From Xenopus tropicalis (lineage: Eukaryota; Chordata; Amphibia; Anura; Pipidae), in NCBI RefSeq assembly GCF_000004195.4, contig NC_030679.2:146322243-146386242 (forward strand): a DNA stretch of 64,000 nucleotides, written 5' to 3'. Shown one piece after another: positions 46,234-55,417 of the stretch; position 1 is the stretch's first letter, and every line of letters begins with the position of its first letter. The notes beneath the pieces are model-generated. The model saw only the letters and a program-made list of their open reading frames with translations. It was not told the DNA's origin and made no database searches. The position numbers and the translations under genes were made by a program.

Positions 46234-46307
46234 GGTGCTGTGGCTTGGTTGGTTAAAGCGCCTGTCTAGTAAACAGGAGATCCTGAGTTCGACTCTCAGC
46301 AGTGCCT
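46234..46307 (+). tRNA. tRNA-Thr (AGT)
   Basis: 74 bases. Acceptor GGTGCTG/CAGTGCC with discriminator T, anticodon stem CCTGT/ACAGG with loop CTAGTAA (AGT), B box AGTTCGACTC. GGTGC and CTTGGTTGG differ from the GGCGC and CTTAGTTGG of the sister copies; pairing survives as wobble. No T4 run follows within 30 bases. Possibly functional. Confidence 0.85.
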
Positions 46308-46467
46308 GCCTTCTTCCTTCTTGCGGGGAGCGGCTAGAGCGTGCCTTTGGCTCTCTTACCCATGTCTGTTCTCTGAACGTATCTGCCCGTTAAAGCATGG
46401 TTCCTCTGAAAACTCCCAGCCTGTTTTACATGCAGACGTCAGCCTCCTGGCACGTGTATGCATGCAA
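46308..46467. repeat. Thr-Ser spacer, shortened
   Basis: Begins like the other post-Thr spacers (CCTTCTTCC ... GAGCGTGCCTTTGGC), then joins the Ser-pseudogene leader (TGTATGCATGCAAGAAG). It lacks the second Thr gene that other blocks carry, which suggests a deletion between repeats. Confidence 0.65.
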
Positions 46468-46547
46468 GAAGAGGTGGCCGAGTGGTTAAGGCGATGGACT
46501 GCTAATCTGTTGTGCTCTGTGTGTGGGTTTGAATCCCATCCTTGTCT
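46468..46547 (+). pseudogene. tRNA-Ser (GCT) pseudogene
   Basis: Similar to the intact gene at 43951, but the acceptor is GAAGAGG/CCTTGTC, the anticodon stem is mispaired (ATGGA/TCTGT), the variable arm is decayed and the B box reads GGTTTGAATCC. Three such pseudogenes exist (also 49056 and 51872), each in front of an L2 fragment. Confidence 0.8.
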
Positions 46548-46576
46548 GGTGTTGTTGTTTATAAAATCGTTTCAGG

Positions 46577-46765
46577 CTCCTAACTGAAGTAGTTAGGTGG
46601 GCAGGTATTGAGAGTGGTGTTAATATGGTCAGAGAAGGAGGAGTCAAAGATCCCCCCCAGGCAATGTAGCAAGCTGACAGGGTTAATGAGCGTGCCATCA
46701 ATACAGTAAAGGGTTTGAGGTGATCTTGGTTCGTCAAGTTGGAGATTGCAAGGAGGCATGTGTAT
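46577..46765 (-). mobile_element. L2-type LINE fragment, minus strand
   Basis: The minus strand reads YCIDGTLINPVSLLHCLGG then IFDSSFSDHIN, matching the same region of the plus-strand L2 at 44542 (IDGMTINPVNSARCLGVIFD). It is an internally deleted form of the fragment at 49150-49566. Confidence 0.75.
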
Positions 46766-46907
46766 GTAGGGACCCATAGGGTTAATACCTCCCTATGGCT
46801 TTAAGCCCTACTAGCTCCTATATCTTCCTGTTACCGGGCAGAGGCCCATGTATCTAGTGTGCCATTAGCTTATGAGCCTTATTGTTTATAGGGATTTGAT
46901 CCACAGA
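46766..46907. repeat. CCATAGGG/CCCTATGG inverted-repeat block and Lys leader
   Basis: CCCATAGGG and CCCTATGG form an 8-base inverted repeat around TTAATACCT. TTTAAGCCCTACTAG and the Lys gene leader follow. No gene seen. Confidence 0.6.
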
Positions 46908-46975
46908 GCCTGGACAGCTCAGGTGGTAGAGCATCTGACCCTTAAGGTCTGGGGGTTCAAGCCCCTGTTTGGACA
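46908..46975 (+). pseudogene. tRNA-Lys pseudogene
   Basis: Aligned with tRNA-Lys(TTT) at 49707. The anticodon arm is rearranged (CTGACCCTTAAGGTCTG) and about 5 bases are missing before the T arm. The acceptor is GCCTGGA against TTTGGAC. Not expected to be functional. Confidence 0.8.
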
Positions 46976-47438
46976 CTGCAAATTTTAGACGACCATGGTA
47001 CAAAGAAATGCTCTCTACAATCAGATGTATTAGCTAATTGTTCTTTAATCTCCAAAGCAACGGGTGTCACTGGATGAAAGTCTGTAATGTGTAAGGACTG
47101 GCATGTACCATGGGTTACCAACATTGTATAATAGTTACCAACTAATTCTGTTCCCATTGCAAAACTAAATGAAATCTAGGCCCTTGGGATTTCAAATTAT
47201 ACTTAATATTAATGCCTATTTACAAAAACAACATAAAAAAATCCAAACAAGTCAGATAACTGACAGGACTTTACAACCCGCTAAGCAGCCATGGGAGCCA
47301 CTGAGCTAGAGGCCCATATTTACAGTACAATAACTGTTCCCTGAATTAAATAGAATATAAGTGGAAACTGCAATTGGGTTCAAATAAGAATGACAAGCAC
47401 ACAGGCATGGGCTCCAACAATCTAAGAGCATGCGACTT
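46976..47438. repeat. Lys-His intergenic spacer, copy 1
   Basis: Nearly identical to 49780-50242. No gene seen. It contains a direct link from the Lys trailer (GTATTAGCTAATTGTTC) to the His leader (CAATTGGGTTCAAATAAG). Confidence 0.7.
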
Positions 47439-47510
47439 GCCGTGATCGTATAGTGGTTAGTACTCTGCGTTGTGGCCGCAGCAACCCCGGTTCGAATCCG
47501 GGTCACGGCA
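47439..47510 (+). tRNA. tRNA-His (GTG)
   Basis: 72 bases. Acceptor GCCGTGA/TCACGGC with discriminator A, anticodon stem CTGCG/CGCAG with loop TTGTGGC (GTG), T arm CCCGG/CCGGG around TTCGAAT. A TTTTT terminator follows at 47513. Intact; the extra 5' G of mature tRNA-His is added after transcription. Confidence 0.95.
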
Positions 47511-47940
47511 GCTTTTTCACTTGATGCTATTTTATTAACATAAAAAAATCCCTTAACCCTTAATGATATCCCTGTCTTCTACAGTCAGGATATTTATGAA
47601 GCTAATGGCAGATTATCAGAGGATTTATAATAAAGGATAGGTAAAATCCAGGAAATGACATTAATCAGACGATTTCTCTAAATAAATTGATTTATGGTAA
47701 ATGTGTTACAATAAAAAGGTTCAACTGTTTCCGTAATTATATCCATATGGAGCTGGAGCAGCACTGTAAGCAAATGCATACTGAAAAAAACTTTGTTTCA
47801 AAAAATCCAGATTTGTATGAAGAAATTTGGTGCCCGAATTCTCTATAGTGGGTTCTGCAATGACAATTTAATGCCAAAGTGTTCAAAATTAAATAATGGA
47901 TTTTGTAAATATCAAATTAAAAGCTTGCAACGCAATATCT
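47511..47940. repeat. His-Thr spacer with Thr upstream repeat, copy 2
   Basis: Empty form of the L2 insertion site (TTAACCCTTAATGATATCC near 47553-47571), then the Thr upstream spacer. No gene recognised. Confidence 0.7.
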
Positions 47941-48014
47941 GGCGCTGTGGCTTAGTTAGTTAAAGCGCCTGTCTTGTAAACAGGAGATCCTGAGTTCGAC
48001 TCTCAGCAGTGCCT
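47941..48014 (+). tRNA. tRNA-Thr (TGT)
   Basis: 74 bases. Acceptor GGCGCTG/CAGTGCC, anticodon loop CTTGTAA (TGT), B box AGTTCGACTC. The D loop reads TTAGTTAGTT where sister genes have TTAGTTGGTT, so one of the conserved G18-G19 pair is lost. This may weaken both the A box and the tertiary fold. No T4 run follows closely. Confidence 0.82.
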
Positions 48015-48668
48015 GCCTTCTTCCTTTAAAGCTTGCGGGGAATGGCTAGAGCGTGCCTTTGGCTCTCTTACCCATGTCTGTTCTCTGTAGGTATCTGCCC
48101 GTTAAAGCATGGTTCCTCTGAAAACTCCCAGCCTGTTTTACATGCAGATGTCAGTCTCCTGGCAAGTGTATGCCTACCAACCAAGCAACGGCCACTTCCT
48201 ATCAAAGTGTGGAACTGTGTCTTGGGTCAATTAGACACATCTTTTCATGCTTAGCCCGAATAATGTTCCTGTCAAGATTGCAAAGTAGCTAGGCTTACTG
48301 AGCTTCAAGCTACAGACTGGGGACGAAAGGTATTGGTGGTTGGAGGTAAAACATGTGCGTTGGGGGGGAAATTCCTTGGGAATAAAGGATGTGTTCAGGT
48401 TGTTGATTTGGTTTTGCTAATGAGCGCTGCTCACGCCTGCCAAGGAGCAAGGCTCACACCTGAATCAAGAATTTGTCATGAGTTTTAATGCAGAGCTGAC
48501 AAATATGTTTCAATCAAGGCCTTCTTCTTCTTCTTAATTATCCACCTGTCTAACAGATATCTCGAGAGTTTAACAGCAAGTAATACTTGCCCAATAATCC
48601 TGATCTTGGTGCAATCTTCTGCATGTGCCCATTTTTTATTTTTATGCCCTTGACAGAGGCTGTAGCCT
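48015..48668. repeat. Thr-Thr spacer, copy 1
   Basis: Paralogous to 50818-51478 and, inverted and interrupted, to 57091-58214. It contains a CTTCTTCTTCTT microsatellite near 48521. No gene seen. Confidence 0.7.
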
Positions 48669-48742
48669 GGCGCTGTGGCTTAGTTGGTTAAAGCGCCTGT
48701 CTAGTAAACAGGAGATCCTGAGTTCAACTCTCAGCAGTGCCT
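48669..48742 (+). tRNA. tRNA-Thr (AGT)
   Basis: 74 bases. GGCGCTG/CAGTGCC acceptor, loop CTAGTAA (AGT), T loop TTCAACT, where A57 is still a permitted purine. TTTT lies about 16 bases downstream. Probably functional. Confidence 0.9.
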
Positions 48743-49055
48743 TGTTTCCATGTGTCCATTTTCACAAATCCCACATGCCATATGGTTAAGGTGTCTGTAC
48801 ACAGGCCGAACTGGATAATATGCCAAATGGTTGAATATTGTGGGATAAGCATTTCCCAGTGCTTCCCAGTTCTTCCAACACCCTAAAGCAGCAGATCTGT
48901 CATAAACATTATTTCTCTTCTAACAGGATAGTTATTGGGGAAGAGCAGTTGGTTAAATGGTTGGATATTGTGGCATTAGCATTGCCCAGTGCATTCTGCC
49001 AAATGAGAGTCCAAGGACTGATATCCCATCCATGTACTTACAGGTTTGCATGCAA
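48743..49055. repeat. Thr to Ser-pseudogene spacer, copy 1
   Basis: Paralogous to 51553-51871. It holds two diverged tandem copies of a segment with GTTAAATGGTTG...ATTGTGG...GCATT(T/G)CCCAGTGC. No gene seen. Confidence 0.6.
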
Positions 49056-49137
49056 GAAGAGGTGGCTGAGTTGTTAAGGTGATGGACTGCTAATCTGTTG
49101 TGCTCTGCGTGTGTGGGTTGGAATCCCATTCGTGTCT
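49056..49137 (+). pseudogene. tRNA-Ser (GCT) pseudogene
   Basis: A decayed copy. GTGGCTGAGTTGTTAAGG breaks the A box, GGTTGGAATCC breaks the B box and the acceptor ends are mispaired (GAAGAGG/TCGTGTC). Confidence 0.8.
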
Positions 49138-49149
49138 GGTGTTGTTGTT

Positions 49150-49566
49150 TATAGAATAGTTACTGGCCCCTTACTGAAGTAGTTAGGCGGTATCTCCAGC
49201 TCTGGGTAAATACTTCTAGTAAAACAGCTGCTTTAGTCATAGCCATAGGATCGTCAACATGAAAACATGGGAGTTTACAGTTTATTAGTAGCAGGTTACA
49301 GTAGTCTAGTTGGGATAGGATAAGAACATGCATGAGTGTCTTAGCTGTTGCAGGTGAAAGAAAGCATATTTTTGGCAAAATTGCATAAGAAAAAGTAACA
49401 GGTTTTGATAGTTGTGTTAATATGGTCAGAGAAGGAGGAGTCAAAGATCCCCCCCAGGCAATGTAGCAAGCTGACAGGGTTAATGAGCGTGCCATCAATA
49501 CAGTAAAGGGTTTGAGGTGATCTTGGTTCATCCAGTTGGAGATTGCAAGGAGGCATGTGTATGTAG
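49150..49566 (-). mobile_element. L2-type LINE fragment, minus strand
   Basis: The minus strand reads IDGTLINPVSLLHCLGGIFD, then CNFAKNMLSFTC, then AKTLMHVLILSQLDYCNLLL, in the same order as the plus-strand L2 at 44842-45150. Frameshifts and stops break it. Its 5' edge joins GGGACCCATAGGG, the block common to Lys leaders. Confidence 0.78.
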
Positions 49567-49706
49567 GGACCCATAGGGTTAATACGTCCCTATGGCTTTA
49601 AGCCCTACTAGGTCCTATATCTTCCTGTTACCGAGCAGAGGCCCATGTATCTAGTGTTCCATTAGCATATGAGCCTTATTGTATAATAGGGAGCCAGTCT
49701 CACAGA
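49567..49706. repeat. CCATAGGG/CCCTATGG block and Lys leader
   Basis: Same 8-base inverted repeat block as at 46766, here CCATAGGG-TTAATACGT-CCCTATGG. It leads into the tRNA-Lys. No gene seen. Confidence 0.6.
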
Positions 49707-49779
49707 GCCCGGATAGCTCAGTCGGTAGAGCATCAGACTTTTAATCTGAGGGTCCAGGGTTCAAGTCCCTGTTCAGGCG
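49707..49779 (+). tRNA. tRNA-Lys (TTT)
   Basis: 73 bases. TAGCTCAGTCGGTAGAG (A box), anticodon stem CAGA/TCTG with loop CTTTTAA (TTT), T arm around GGTTCAAGTCC, discriminator G. The acceptor GCCCGGA/TTCAGGC has one C-A mismatch. TTTT terminator at 49787. Probably the only intact Lys gene in the window. Confidence 0.9.
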
Positions 49780-50242
49780 CTGCATGTTTTAGACTGCCAT
49801 TGTACAAATAAATCATCACTACAATCAGATGTATTAGCTAATTGTTCTTTAATCTCCAAAGCAACAGGTGTCACTGGATGAAAGTCTGTAATGTGTAAGG
49901 ACTGGCATGTACCATGGGTTACCAACATTGTATAATAGTTACCAACTAATTCTGTTCCCATTGCAAAACTAAATGAAATCTAGGCCCTTGGGATTTCAAA
50001 TTACACTTAATATTAATGCCTATTTACAAAAACAACATAAAAAAATCCAAACAAGTCAGATAACTGACAGGACTTTACAACCCGCTAAGCAGCCATGGGA
50101 GCCACTGAGCTAGAGGCCCATATTTACAGTACAATAACTGTTCCATGAATTAAATAGAATATAAGTGGAAACTGCAATTGGGTTCAAATAAGAACAACAG
50201 GCACACAGGCATGGGCTCCAACAATCTAAGAGCATGCGACTT
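49780..50242. repeat. Lys-His intergenic spacer, copy 2
   Basis: Near-identical to 46976-47438; this fixes the 2.8 kb period of the His-Thr-Thr-Ser-Lys block. No gene seen. Confidence 0.7.
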
Positions 50243-50314
50243 GCCGTGATCGTATAGTGGTTAGTACTCTGCGTTGTGGCCGCAGCAACCCCGGTTCGAA
50301 TCCGGGTCACGGCA
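50243..50314 (+). tRNA. tRNA-His (GTG)
   Basis: 72 bases, identical in all key positions to the copy at 47439: acceptor GCCGTGA/TCACGGC+A, loop TTGTGGC, T arm CCCGG/CCGGG, TTTTT at 50317. Confidence 0.95.
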
Positions 50315-50743
50315 GCTTTTTCACTTGATGCTATTTTATTAACATAAAAAAATCCCTTAACCCTTAATGATATCCCTGTCTTCTACAGTCAGGATATTTA
50401 TGAAGCTAATGGCAGATTATCAGAGGATTTATAATAAAGGATAGGTAAAATCCAGGAAATGACATTAATCAGACGATTTCTCGAAATAAATTGATTTATG
50501 GTAAATGTGTTACAATAAAAAGGTTCAACTGTTTCCGTAATTATATCCATATGGAGCTGGAGCAGCACTGTAAGCAAATGCATACTGAAAAAACTTTGTT
50601 TCCAAAACTCCAGATTTGTATGAAGAAATTTGGTGCCCGAATTCTCTATAGTGGGTTCTGCAATGACAATTTAATGCCAAAGTGTTCAAAATTAAATAAT
50701 GGATTTTGTAAATATCAAATTAAAAGCTTGCAACGCAACATCT
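50315..50743. repeat. His-Thr spacer with Thr upstream repeat, copy 3
   Basis: Near-identical to 47511-47940, with the empty L2 site near 50358. No gene recognised. Confidence 0.7.
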
Positions 50744-50817
50744 GGCGCTGTGGCTTAGTTGGTTAAAGCGCCTGTCTAGTAAACAGGAGATCCTGAGTTC
50801 GACTCTCAGCAGTGCCT
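50744..50817 (+). tRNA. tRNA-Thr (AGT)
   Basis: 74 bases with consensus acceptor GGCGCTG/CAGTGCC, A box GGCTTAGTTGG, loop CTAGTAA (AGT) and B box AGTTCGACTC. It is the position-equivalent of the TGT gene at 47941, so the two blocks differ at the wobble-region base A34/T34. No T4 run follows within 30 bases. Confidence 0.92.
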
Positions 50818-51478
50818 GCCTTCTTCCTTTAAAGCTTGCAGGGAATGGCTAGAGCGTGCCTTTGGCTCTCTTGCCCATGTCTGTTCTCTGAACGTATCTG
50901 CCCGTTAATGCATGGTTCCTCTGAAAACTCCCAGCCTGTTTTACATGCAGATGTCAGTCTCCTGGCAAGTGTATGCCTACCAACCAAGCAACGGCCGCTT
51001 CCTATCAAAGTGTGGAACTGTGTCTTGGGTCAATTAGACACATCTTTTCATGCTTAGCCCGAATAATGTTCCTGTCAAGGCAGGAAGATTGCAAAGTAGC
51101 TAGGCTTACTGAGCTTCAAGCTACAGACTGGGGACGAAAGGTATTGGTGGTTGGAGGTAAAACATGTGCGTTGGGGGGAAATTCCTTGGTAATAAAGGAT
51201 GTGTTCAGGTTGTTGATTTGGTTTTGCTAATGAGCGCTGCTCACGCCTGCCAAGGAGCAAGGCTCACACCTGAATCAAGACTTTGTCATGAGTTTTAATG
51301 CAGAGCTGACAAATATGTTTCAATCAAGGCCTTCTTCTTCTTCTTAATTATCCGCCTGTCTAACAGATATCTCGAGAGTTTAACAGCAAGTAATACTTGC
51401 CCAATAATCCTGATCTTGGTGCAATCTTCTGCATGTGCCCATTTTTCATTTTTATGCCCTTGACAGAGTCAGTAGCCT
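50818..51478. repeat. Thr-Thr spacer, copy 2
   Basis: Paralogous to 48015-48668. It has an extra GGCAGGAA near 51079 that is also present in the inverted copy at about 58202. No gene seen. Confidence 0.7.
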
Positions 51479-51552
51479 GGCGCTGTGGCTTAGTTGGTTA
51501 AAGCTCCTGTCTAGTAAACAGGAGATCCTGAGTTCGACTCTCAGCAGTGCCT
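51479..51552 (+). tRNA. tRNA-Thr (AGT), one D-stem-side change
   Basis: 74 bases, loop CTAGTAA. TTAAAGCTCCTGTC replaces TTAAAGCGCCTGTC, changing base 26 between the D and anticodon stems; all stems still pair. TTTT lies about 18 bases downstream. Confidence 0.85.
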
Positions 51553-51871
51553 TGTTTCCATGTGTCCATTTTCACAAATCCCACATGCCATATGGTAATG
51601 GTTCCTGTACACAGGCCGAACTGGATAATATGCCAAATGCTTGAATATTGTGGGATAAGCATTTCCCAGTGCTTCCCAGTTCTTCCAACACCCTAAAGCA
51701 GCAGATCTGTCAAAAACATTATTTCTCTTCTAACAGGATAGTTATTGGGGAAGAGCAGTTGGTTAAATGGTTGTATATTGTGGCATTAGCATTGCCCAGT
51801 GCATTCTGCCAAATGAGAATCTGAGTCCAAGGACTGATATCCCATCCATGTACTTACAGGTTTGCATGCAA
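51553..51871. repeat. Thr to Ser-pseudogene spacer, copy 2
   Basis: Paralogous to 48743-49055. No gene seen. Confidence 0.6.
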
Positions 51872-51953
51872 GAAGAGGTGGCTAAGTGGTTAAGGCGATG
51901 GACTGCTGATCTGTTGTGCTCTGCGTGTGTGGGTTTGAATCCCATCCTTGTCT
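51872..51953 (+). pseudogene. tRNA-Ser pseudogene
   Basis: Decayed copy: GTGGCTAAGTGGTTAAGG, anticodon arm GGACTGCTGATCTG without a proper stem, B box GGTTTGAATCC, acceptor GAAGAGG/CCTTGTC. Confidence 0.8.
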
Positions 51954-51961
51954 GGTGTTGT

Positions 51962-52298
51962 TGTTTATAGAATAGTTACTGGCCCCTTACTGAAGTAGTT
52001 AGGCAGCATCTCCAGCCCTGGGTAAATACTTCTAGTAAAACAGCTGCTTTTGTCATAGCCATAGGATCTGACACATGAAACATGGGAGTTTACAGTTAAT
52101 TAGTAGCAGGTTACAGTAGTCTAATTGGGATAGGATAAGAACATGCATGAGTGTCTTAGCTGTTGCAGGTGAAAGAAAGAGTATATTTTTGGCAAAATTA
52201 CATAAGAAAATGTAACAGGTTTTGATAGTTGTGTTAATATGGTCAGAGAAGGAGGAAGATCAAAAGATCACCCCCAGGCAATGTAGCAAGCTGACAGC
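51962..52298 (-). mobile_element. L2-type LINE fragment, minus strand, third copy
   Basis: Paralogous to 49150-49460 and ending at GGCAATGTAGCAAGCTGACAG. It then joins directly to the His leader (CCCATATTTACAGTACAATA). The Lys gene expected here is missing, so an internal deletion of the block is likely. Confidence 0.7.
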
Positions 52299-52430
52299 TG
52301 ACAGCCCATATTTACAGTACAATAACTGTTCCCTGAATTAAATAGAATATAAGTGGAAACTGCAATTGGGTTCAAATAAGAACGACAGGCACAAAGGCAT
52401 GGGCTCAATCCACCCCCAGGCTTGTGACTT
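52299..52430. repeat. His leader
   Basis: Common leader of the His genes (ACTGCAATTGGGTTCAAATA). No gene seen. Confidence 0.6.
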
Positions 52431-52502
52431 GCCGTGATCGTATAGTGGTTAGTACTCTGCGTTGTGGCCGCAGCAACCTTGGTTCGAATCTGGATCACAG
52501 CA
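52431..52502 (+). pseudogene. tRNA-His (GTG), degenerate
   Basis: Acceptor GCCGTGA against TCACAGC (one mismatch) and T stem CTTGG against CTGGA (one mismatch, several wobbles). The anticodon loop TTGTGGC is intact. The trailer is CAGCTTTCTTGC, with a weaker T-run than sister genes. Borderline between a weak gene and a pseudogene. Confidence 0.6.
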
Positions 52503-52711
52503 GCTTTCTTGCTTTTTTTCTATCTTTTACAGGATATTTATGAAGCTAATGGCAGATTATAAAAGGATTTACAATAAAGGATAGGTAAAATCCAAGAAAT
52601 GACATTAGACGATTTCGCTAAATAAATTGATTTATGGTAAATGTGTTACAATAAAAAGGTTCAACTGTTTCCTTTTAATCCCACCCATGCTTAACTCCAA
52701 TGTTGCAAGCA

Positions 52712-52784
52712 GCCCGGCTAACTCAGTCGGTAGAGTGTGAGAATCTTAATCTCAGGGTTGTGGGTTTGAGCCCCACGTTGGGCG
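52712..52784 (+). pseudogene. tRNA-Lys (CTT), probably decaying
   Basis: 73 bases. Acceptor GCCCGGC/GTTGGGC with discriminator G, anticodon stem TGAGA/TCTCA with loop ATCTTAA (CTT). Position 32 is A instead of C, TAACTCAG replaces TAGCTCAG in the A box, and GGTTTGAG replaces GGTTCGAG in the B box. It is the only Lys-CTT copy here and its flanks are unlike those of the other tRNAs. Confidence 0.6.
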
Positions 52785-53332
52785 CTAAAGGTTTGTTCTT
52801 TACCATTTAATAATTTTAATATTGTTCAGGTAGACTGCAGTTTTTCAAAAGTATAAAAGGAAAATTAAAACATATAATAAAAGGTGGCCTTCATGCTTAG
52901 CTGGTTGTTCCAGGGTTATGTAGCTATGCATTCCATGAATCTTTGTTTTGTATGCAGCTTTTTGCATCTTTATAGCACAGCTTCCCATGTTACTTGCTGA
53001 AAGTCCTCTCTGTGATCTAACGTGATTGAATTTTTTAAATGTATATTTTTTTCTATATAGGCATCAATATTAAGTATAATGAGAAAATTTACAGTAACAA
53101 CAGCTTAGAGTTGATTTAGCTTTGCAGTGGGTACAACATTGGGTGGTAACCAGTATATGATCATAGTAACCCACATCATTTATTAGCTAGGTACTCACCA
53201 GTCCTTTCAAATTACAGACTTTAATCCAATGGCACCCATTGCTTTAGATATTAAAGAACAAGTAGAATCTAGTTCATTGTTGTAAATGTCATTTTGATTT
53301 TAATGAATGACTTGTATATTTCTACAGTAGCA
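52785..53332. repeat. Diverged inverted copy of the Lys trailer, plus unassigned sequence
   Basis: Bases from about 53100 to 53332 read, on the minus strand, like the Lys-His spacer (GTTCTTTAATATCTAAAGCA, ATGGGTGCCATTGG, AGGACTGG). They are clearly older than the plus-strand copies. Bases 52785-53100 show nothing I can assign. Confidence 0.55.
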
Positions 53333-53444
53333 GTCTAAAACAGGGGCGGCCACACTTTTTGCGGTTGCCGATGTGGAATGCGGAAGTCAACAGGGGATGG
53401 ACTGGTGGACCGCGATCAACGTTTTGGCCACCCCTGGTCTAAAA
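53333..53444. mobile_element. 96-bp hAT-type MITE with 8-bp target duplication
   Basis: The element at 53341-53436 begins CAGGGGCGGCCA and ends TGGCCACCCCTG, so its ends are inverted repeats with one mismatch over 12 bases. It is flanked by GTCTAAAA at 53333-53340 and 53437-53444. An 8-base duplication and CAGGG ends are hallmarks of the hAT superfamily. Orthologous spacers at 49786 show one copy of the same word (TTTTAGAC) and no insert. Confidence 0.9.
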
Positions 53445-53451
53445 CATCCAG

Positions 53452-53513
53452 TGCCTGAACAGGGACTTGAACCCCTGGCCCCTAAGATTGAAAGCCTGAT
53501 GATCTACCAATGG
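53452..53513 (-). pseudogene. tRNA-Lys (TTT) pseudogene, minus strand, 5' truncated
   Basis: The minus strand reads ...GGTAGATCATCAGGCTTTCA, then a T arm with GGTTCAAGTCC and GTTCAGGC. The 5' acceptor strand and the start of the D arm are replaced by unrelated sequence. It belongs to the inverted Lys block. Confidence 0.75.
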
Positions 53514-53989
53514 AGGAAGATGATAAAATATGTATAAAATGAAACAACTCACCCCCTGAGCCATCAGTTAGGGGAGCGAATTTCACCATTTGTTTTAACA
53601 GCTGACACTCACTGAGCAAATATTCAGGCAGAATTCTTGATTAAAAAGTGACTTTATTGGAATATCGCCCTACGTGTTTCATGTACACAGACACTTAACC
53701 ATAGGCAAAGATGTAAGAGCAATCACAAGATATTTAGGTGGTTATTTCACCAGTCGTAAAAGGCTTCAATTTGAAATGCACATGAAGGTACACCCAGCCC
53801 ACCATATTAGTACTCTCATGATTGAAGCCTGTTCCAAACATAGAAAACTTTACAAAACACACACCCAATCCACCATATTGATGCTCTCATCTAAAGCTTA
53901 TACAAATTACAAAAAACTTTATAATTACAATATATTAGTACAAAACCAATGCCACACAAGGACAGGAAACTTTGAAGAAGCTTGCAGTG
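53514..53989. repeat. Unassigned sequence and Leu upstream spacer
   Basis: 53550-53700 contains a short repeat-like stretch (ACTTTATTGG, GCCCTACGTGTTTCATG) of unknown family. From 53808 it matches the Leu leader at 42995. No gene seen. Confidence 0.55.
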
Positions 53990-54072
53990 ACCAGGATGGC
54001 CGAGTGGTTAAGGCGTCGGACTTAAGATCCAATGGATGTTTATCCGCGTGGGTTCGAACCCCACTCCTGGTA
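53990..54072 (+). tRNA. tRNA-Leu (TAA), second copy
   Basis: 83 bases, identical to 43191-43273 except GCGTCGGACTTAAG for GCGTTGGACTTAAG. That places a C-A mismatch in the second pair of the anticodon stem. A box, B box and TTTT (54077) are intact. Probably still transcribed; function may be reduced. Confidence 0.9.
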
Positions 54073-54837
54073 ACAGTTTTAAAATCTCATATATAAGGCT
54101 CCCCACTTGGGCAATTGTGCCCTTCATGGGGTAGAGTCCCTCACCTTTTATATTGTTAGTTGCACAAAAGTCTGCTATATGTACAAACCAAACAGTATGG
54201 CTGCAGCAGGAGAGTAGGTTCCTCAGAAGCTCATTAGTAAATAATAATTGAAGCAGTCCATAGCAAACATATACTTTAGGTTTAGACATTAAGGTAAATT
54301 CTGTACATATTAAATATAATTATGGTGAAGACAAGGAGCCTGGATTTCTTGCTCTACATATATTTCTGGGTAAACAGTCTATAGCAAACACAGTCAGGGT
54401 TACCCAGCAAATATCCCTAAGACTGAACAAACAGACAGCAGCCAGACACAAACTCACACACCTTATTGGAGTCACAGAATGAAAACTGGCCGGGGAGCTT
54501 TACAACTCATGCCGACCTGTTAGAATGACAGACTTTTGGGGCTGAGGGTCTTCAAAGAACTTTAGCATGAAAGGAGCCTCAGCCATGGTCCAGTAGTTTG
54601 GAGCCATGAACAGGTGCTGGGATATGTGGATCCCACCCGTGTCAGCAGGGTTATTAGCCAATGAGTTAGTGCAGTCCCTAATGGGAGTTTCAGGTCTGAG
54701 TAATGTTCCTTAAGCTCTTTGCATTCTATAGTAGGAGATAAACATTTCCCAGTCCATTCTGTCACTGTCCCAAACCAGTAGATTTTTTGCAGACATTTCA
54801 TTCTTTTGGTATGGGGCACAAAAGCAAAGCTGCATAA
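54073..54837. repeat. Leu-Ser intergenic spacer, second copy
   Basis: Paralogous to 43274-43950 with an insertion or deletion difference of about 70 bases near 54160-54240. No gene seen. Confidence 0.7.
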
Positions 54838-54919
54838 GACGAGGTGGCCGAGTGGTTAAGGCGATGGACTGCTAATCCATTGTGCTCTGCACGCGTGGGT
54901 TTGAATCCCATCCTCGTCG
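54838..54919 (+). tRNA. tRNA-Ser (GCT), T-loop variant
   Basis: 82 bases. Acceptor, D arm, anticodon arm (CTGCTAA) and variable arm match the gene at 43951. The T loop reads GGTTTGAATCC instead of GGTTCGAATCC, losing the conserved C56 that pairs with G19 and anchors TFIIIC binding. TTTT lies at about 54931. Reduced function is likely. Confidence 0.75.
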
Positions 54920-55345
54920 GGTTGCGACTGCTTTTCAAGGAACTAATAAGAGTTTCTAAGGAATCTTACCCTCTACCTATACCTAATACACAAGTTGTCA
55001 TCACTTTGGTCAACATGATGTTCTAATATAGATGTTACAAAATAAGTTTTTCTTACCTTCATGTCATAAACTTGATTTCTTCCAGTCCCGATAAGTCAAT
55101 ATAAATAGTCGGTATTGCCCCTCCCAGACAAAGTGGTAGGGCCTATAACATAGCCAATCAAAATGAATCCCATGGGGTTAATACGTCCCTATGGCTTTAA
55201 GCCCTACTAGGTCCTATATCTTCCTGTTACAGTACAATAACTGTTCCATGAATTAAATAGAATATAAGTGGAAACTGCAATTGGGTTCAAATAAGAATGA
55301 CAAGCACACAGGCATGGGGTCAAACCAGGCCAGAGCATGAGATTT
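54920..55345. repeat. Ser-His spacer, second copy
   Basis: Paralogous to 44033-44448, including the GGTTAATACGTCCCTATGG block at 55175. No gene seen. Confidence 0.65.
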
Positions 55346-55417
55346 GCCGTGATCGTATAGTGGTTAGTACTCTGTGTTGTGGCCGCAGCAACCCCGGTTC
55401 GAATCCGGGTCACGGCA
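55346..55417 (+). tRNA. tRNA-His (GTG)
   Basis: 72 bases, acceptor GCCGTGA/TCACGGC+A, T arm CCCGG/CCGGG. The anticodon stem CTGTG/CGCAG has one T-G wobble in place of C-G; loop TTGTGGC. The downstream run is GCTTTCTC, only three Ts, so termination may be weaker than at 47439. Probably functional. Confidence 0.9.

Noticed and set aside
52712..52784. Calling tRNA-Lys (CTT) a fully functional gene
   Set aside because: Changes in the A box, position 32 and the conserved C of the T loop together make function doubtful, although the cloverleaf still folds.
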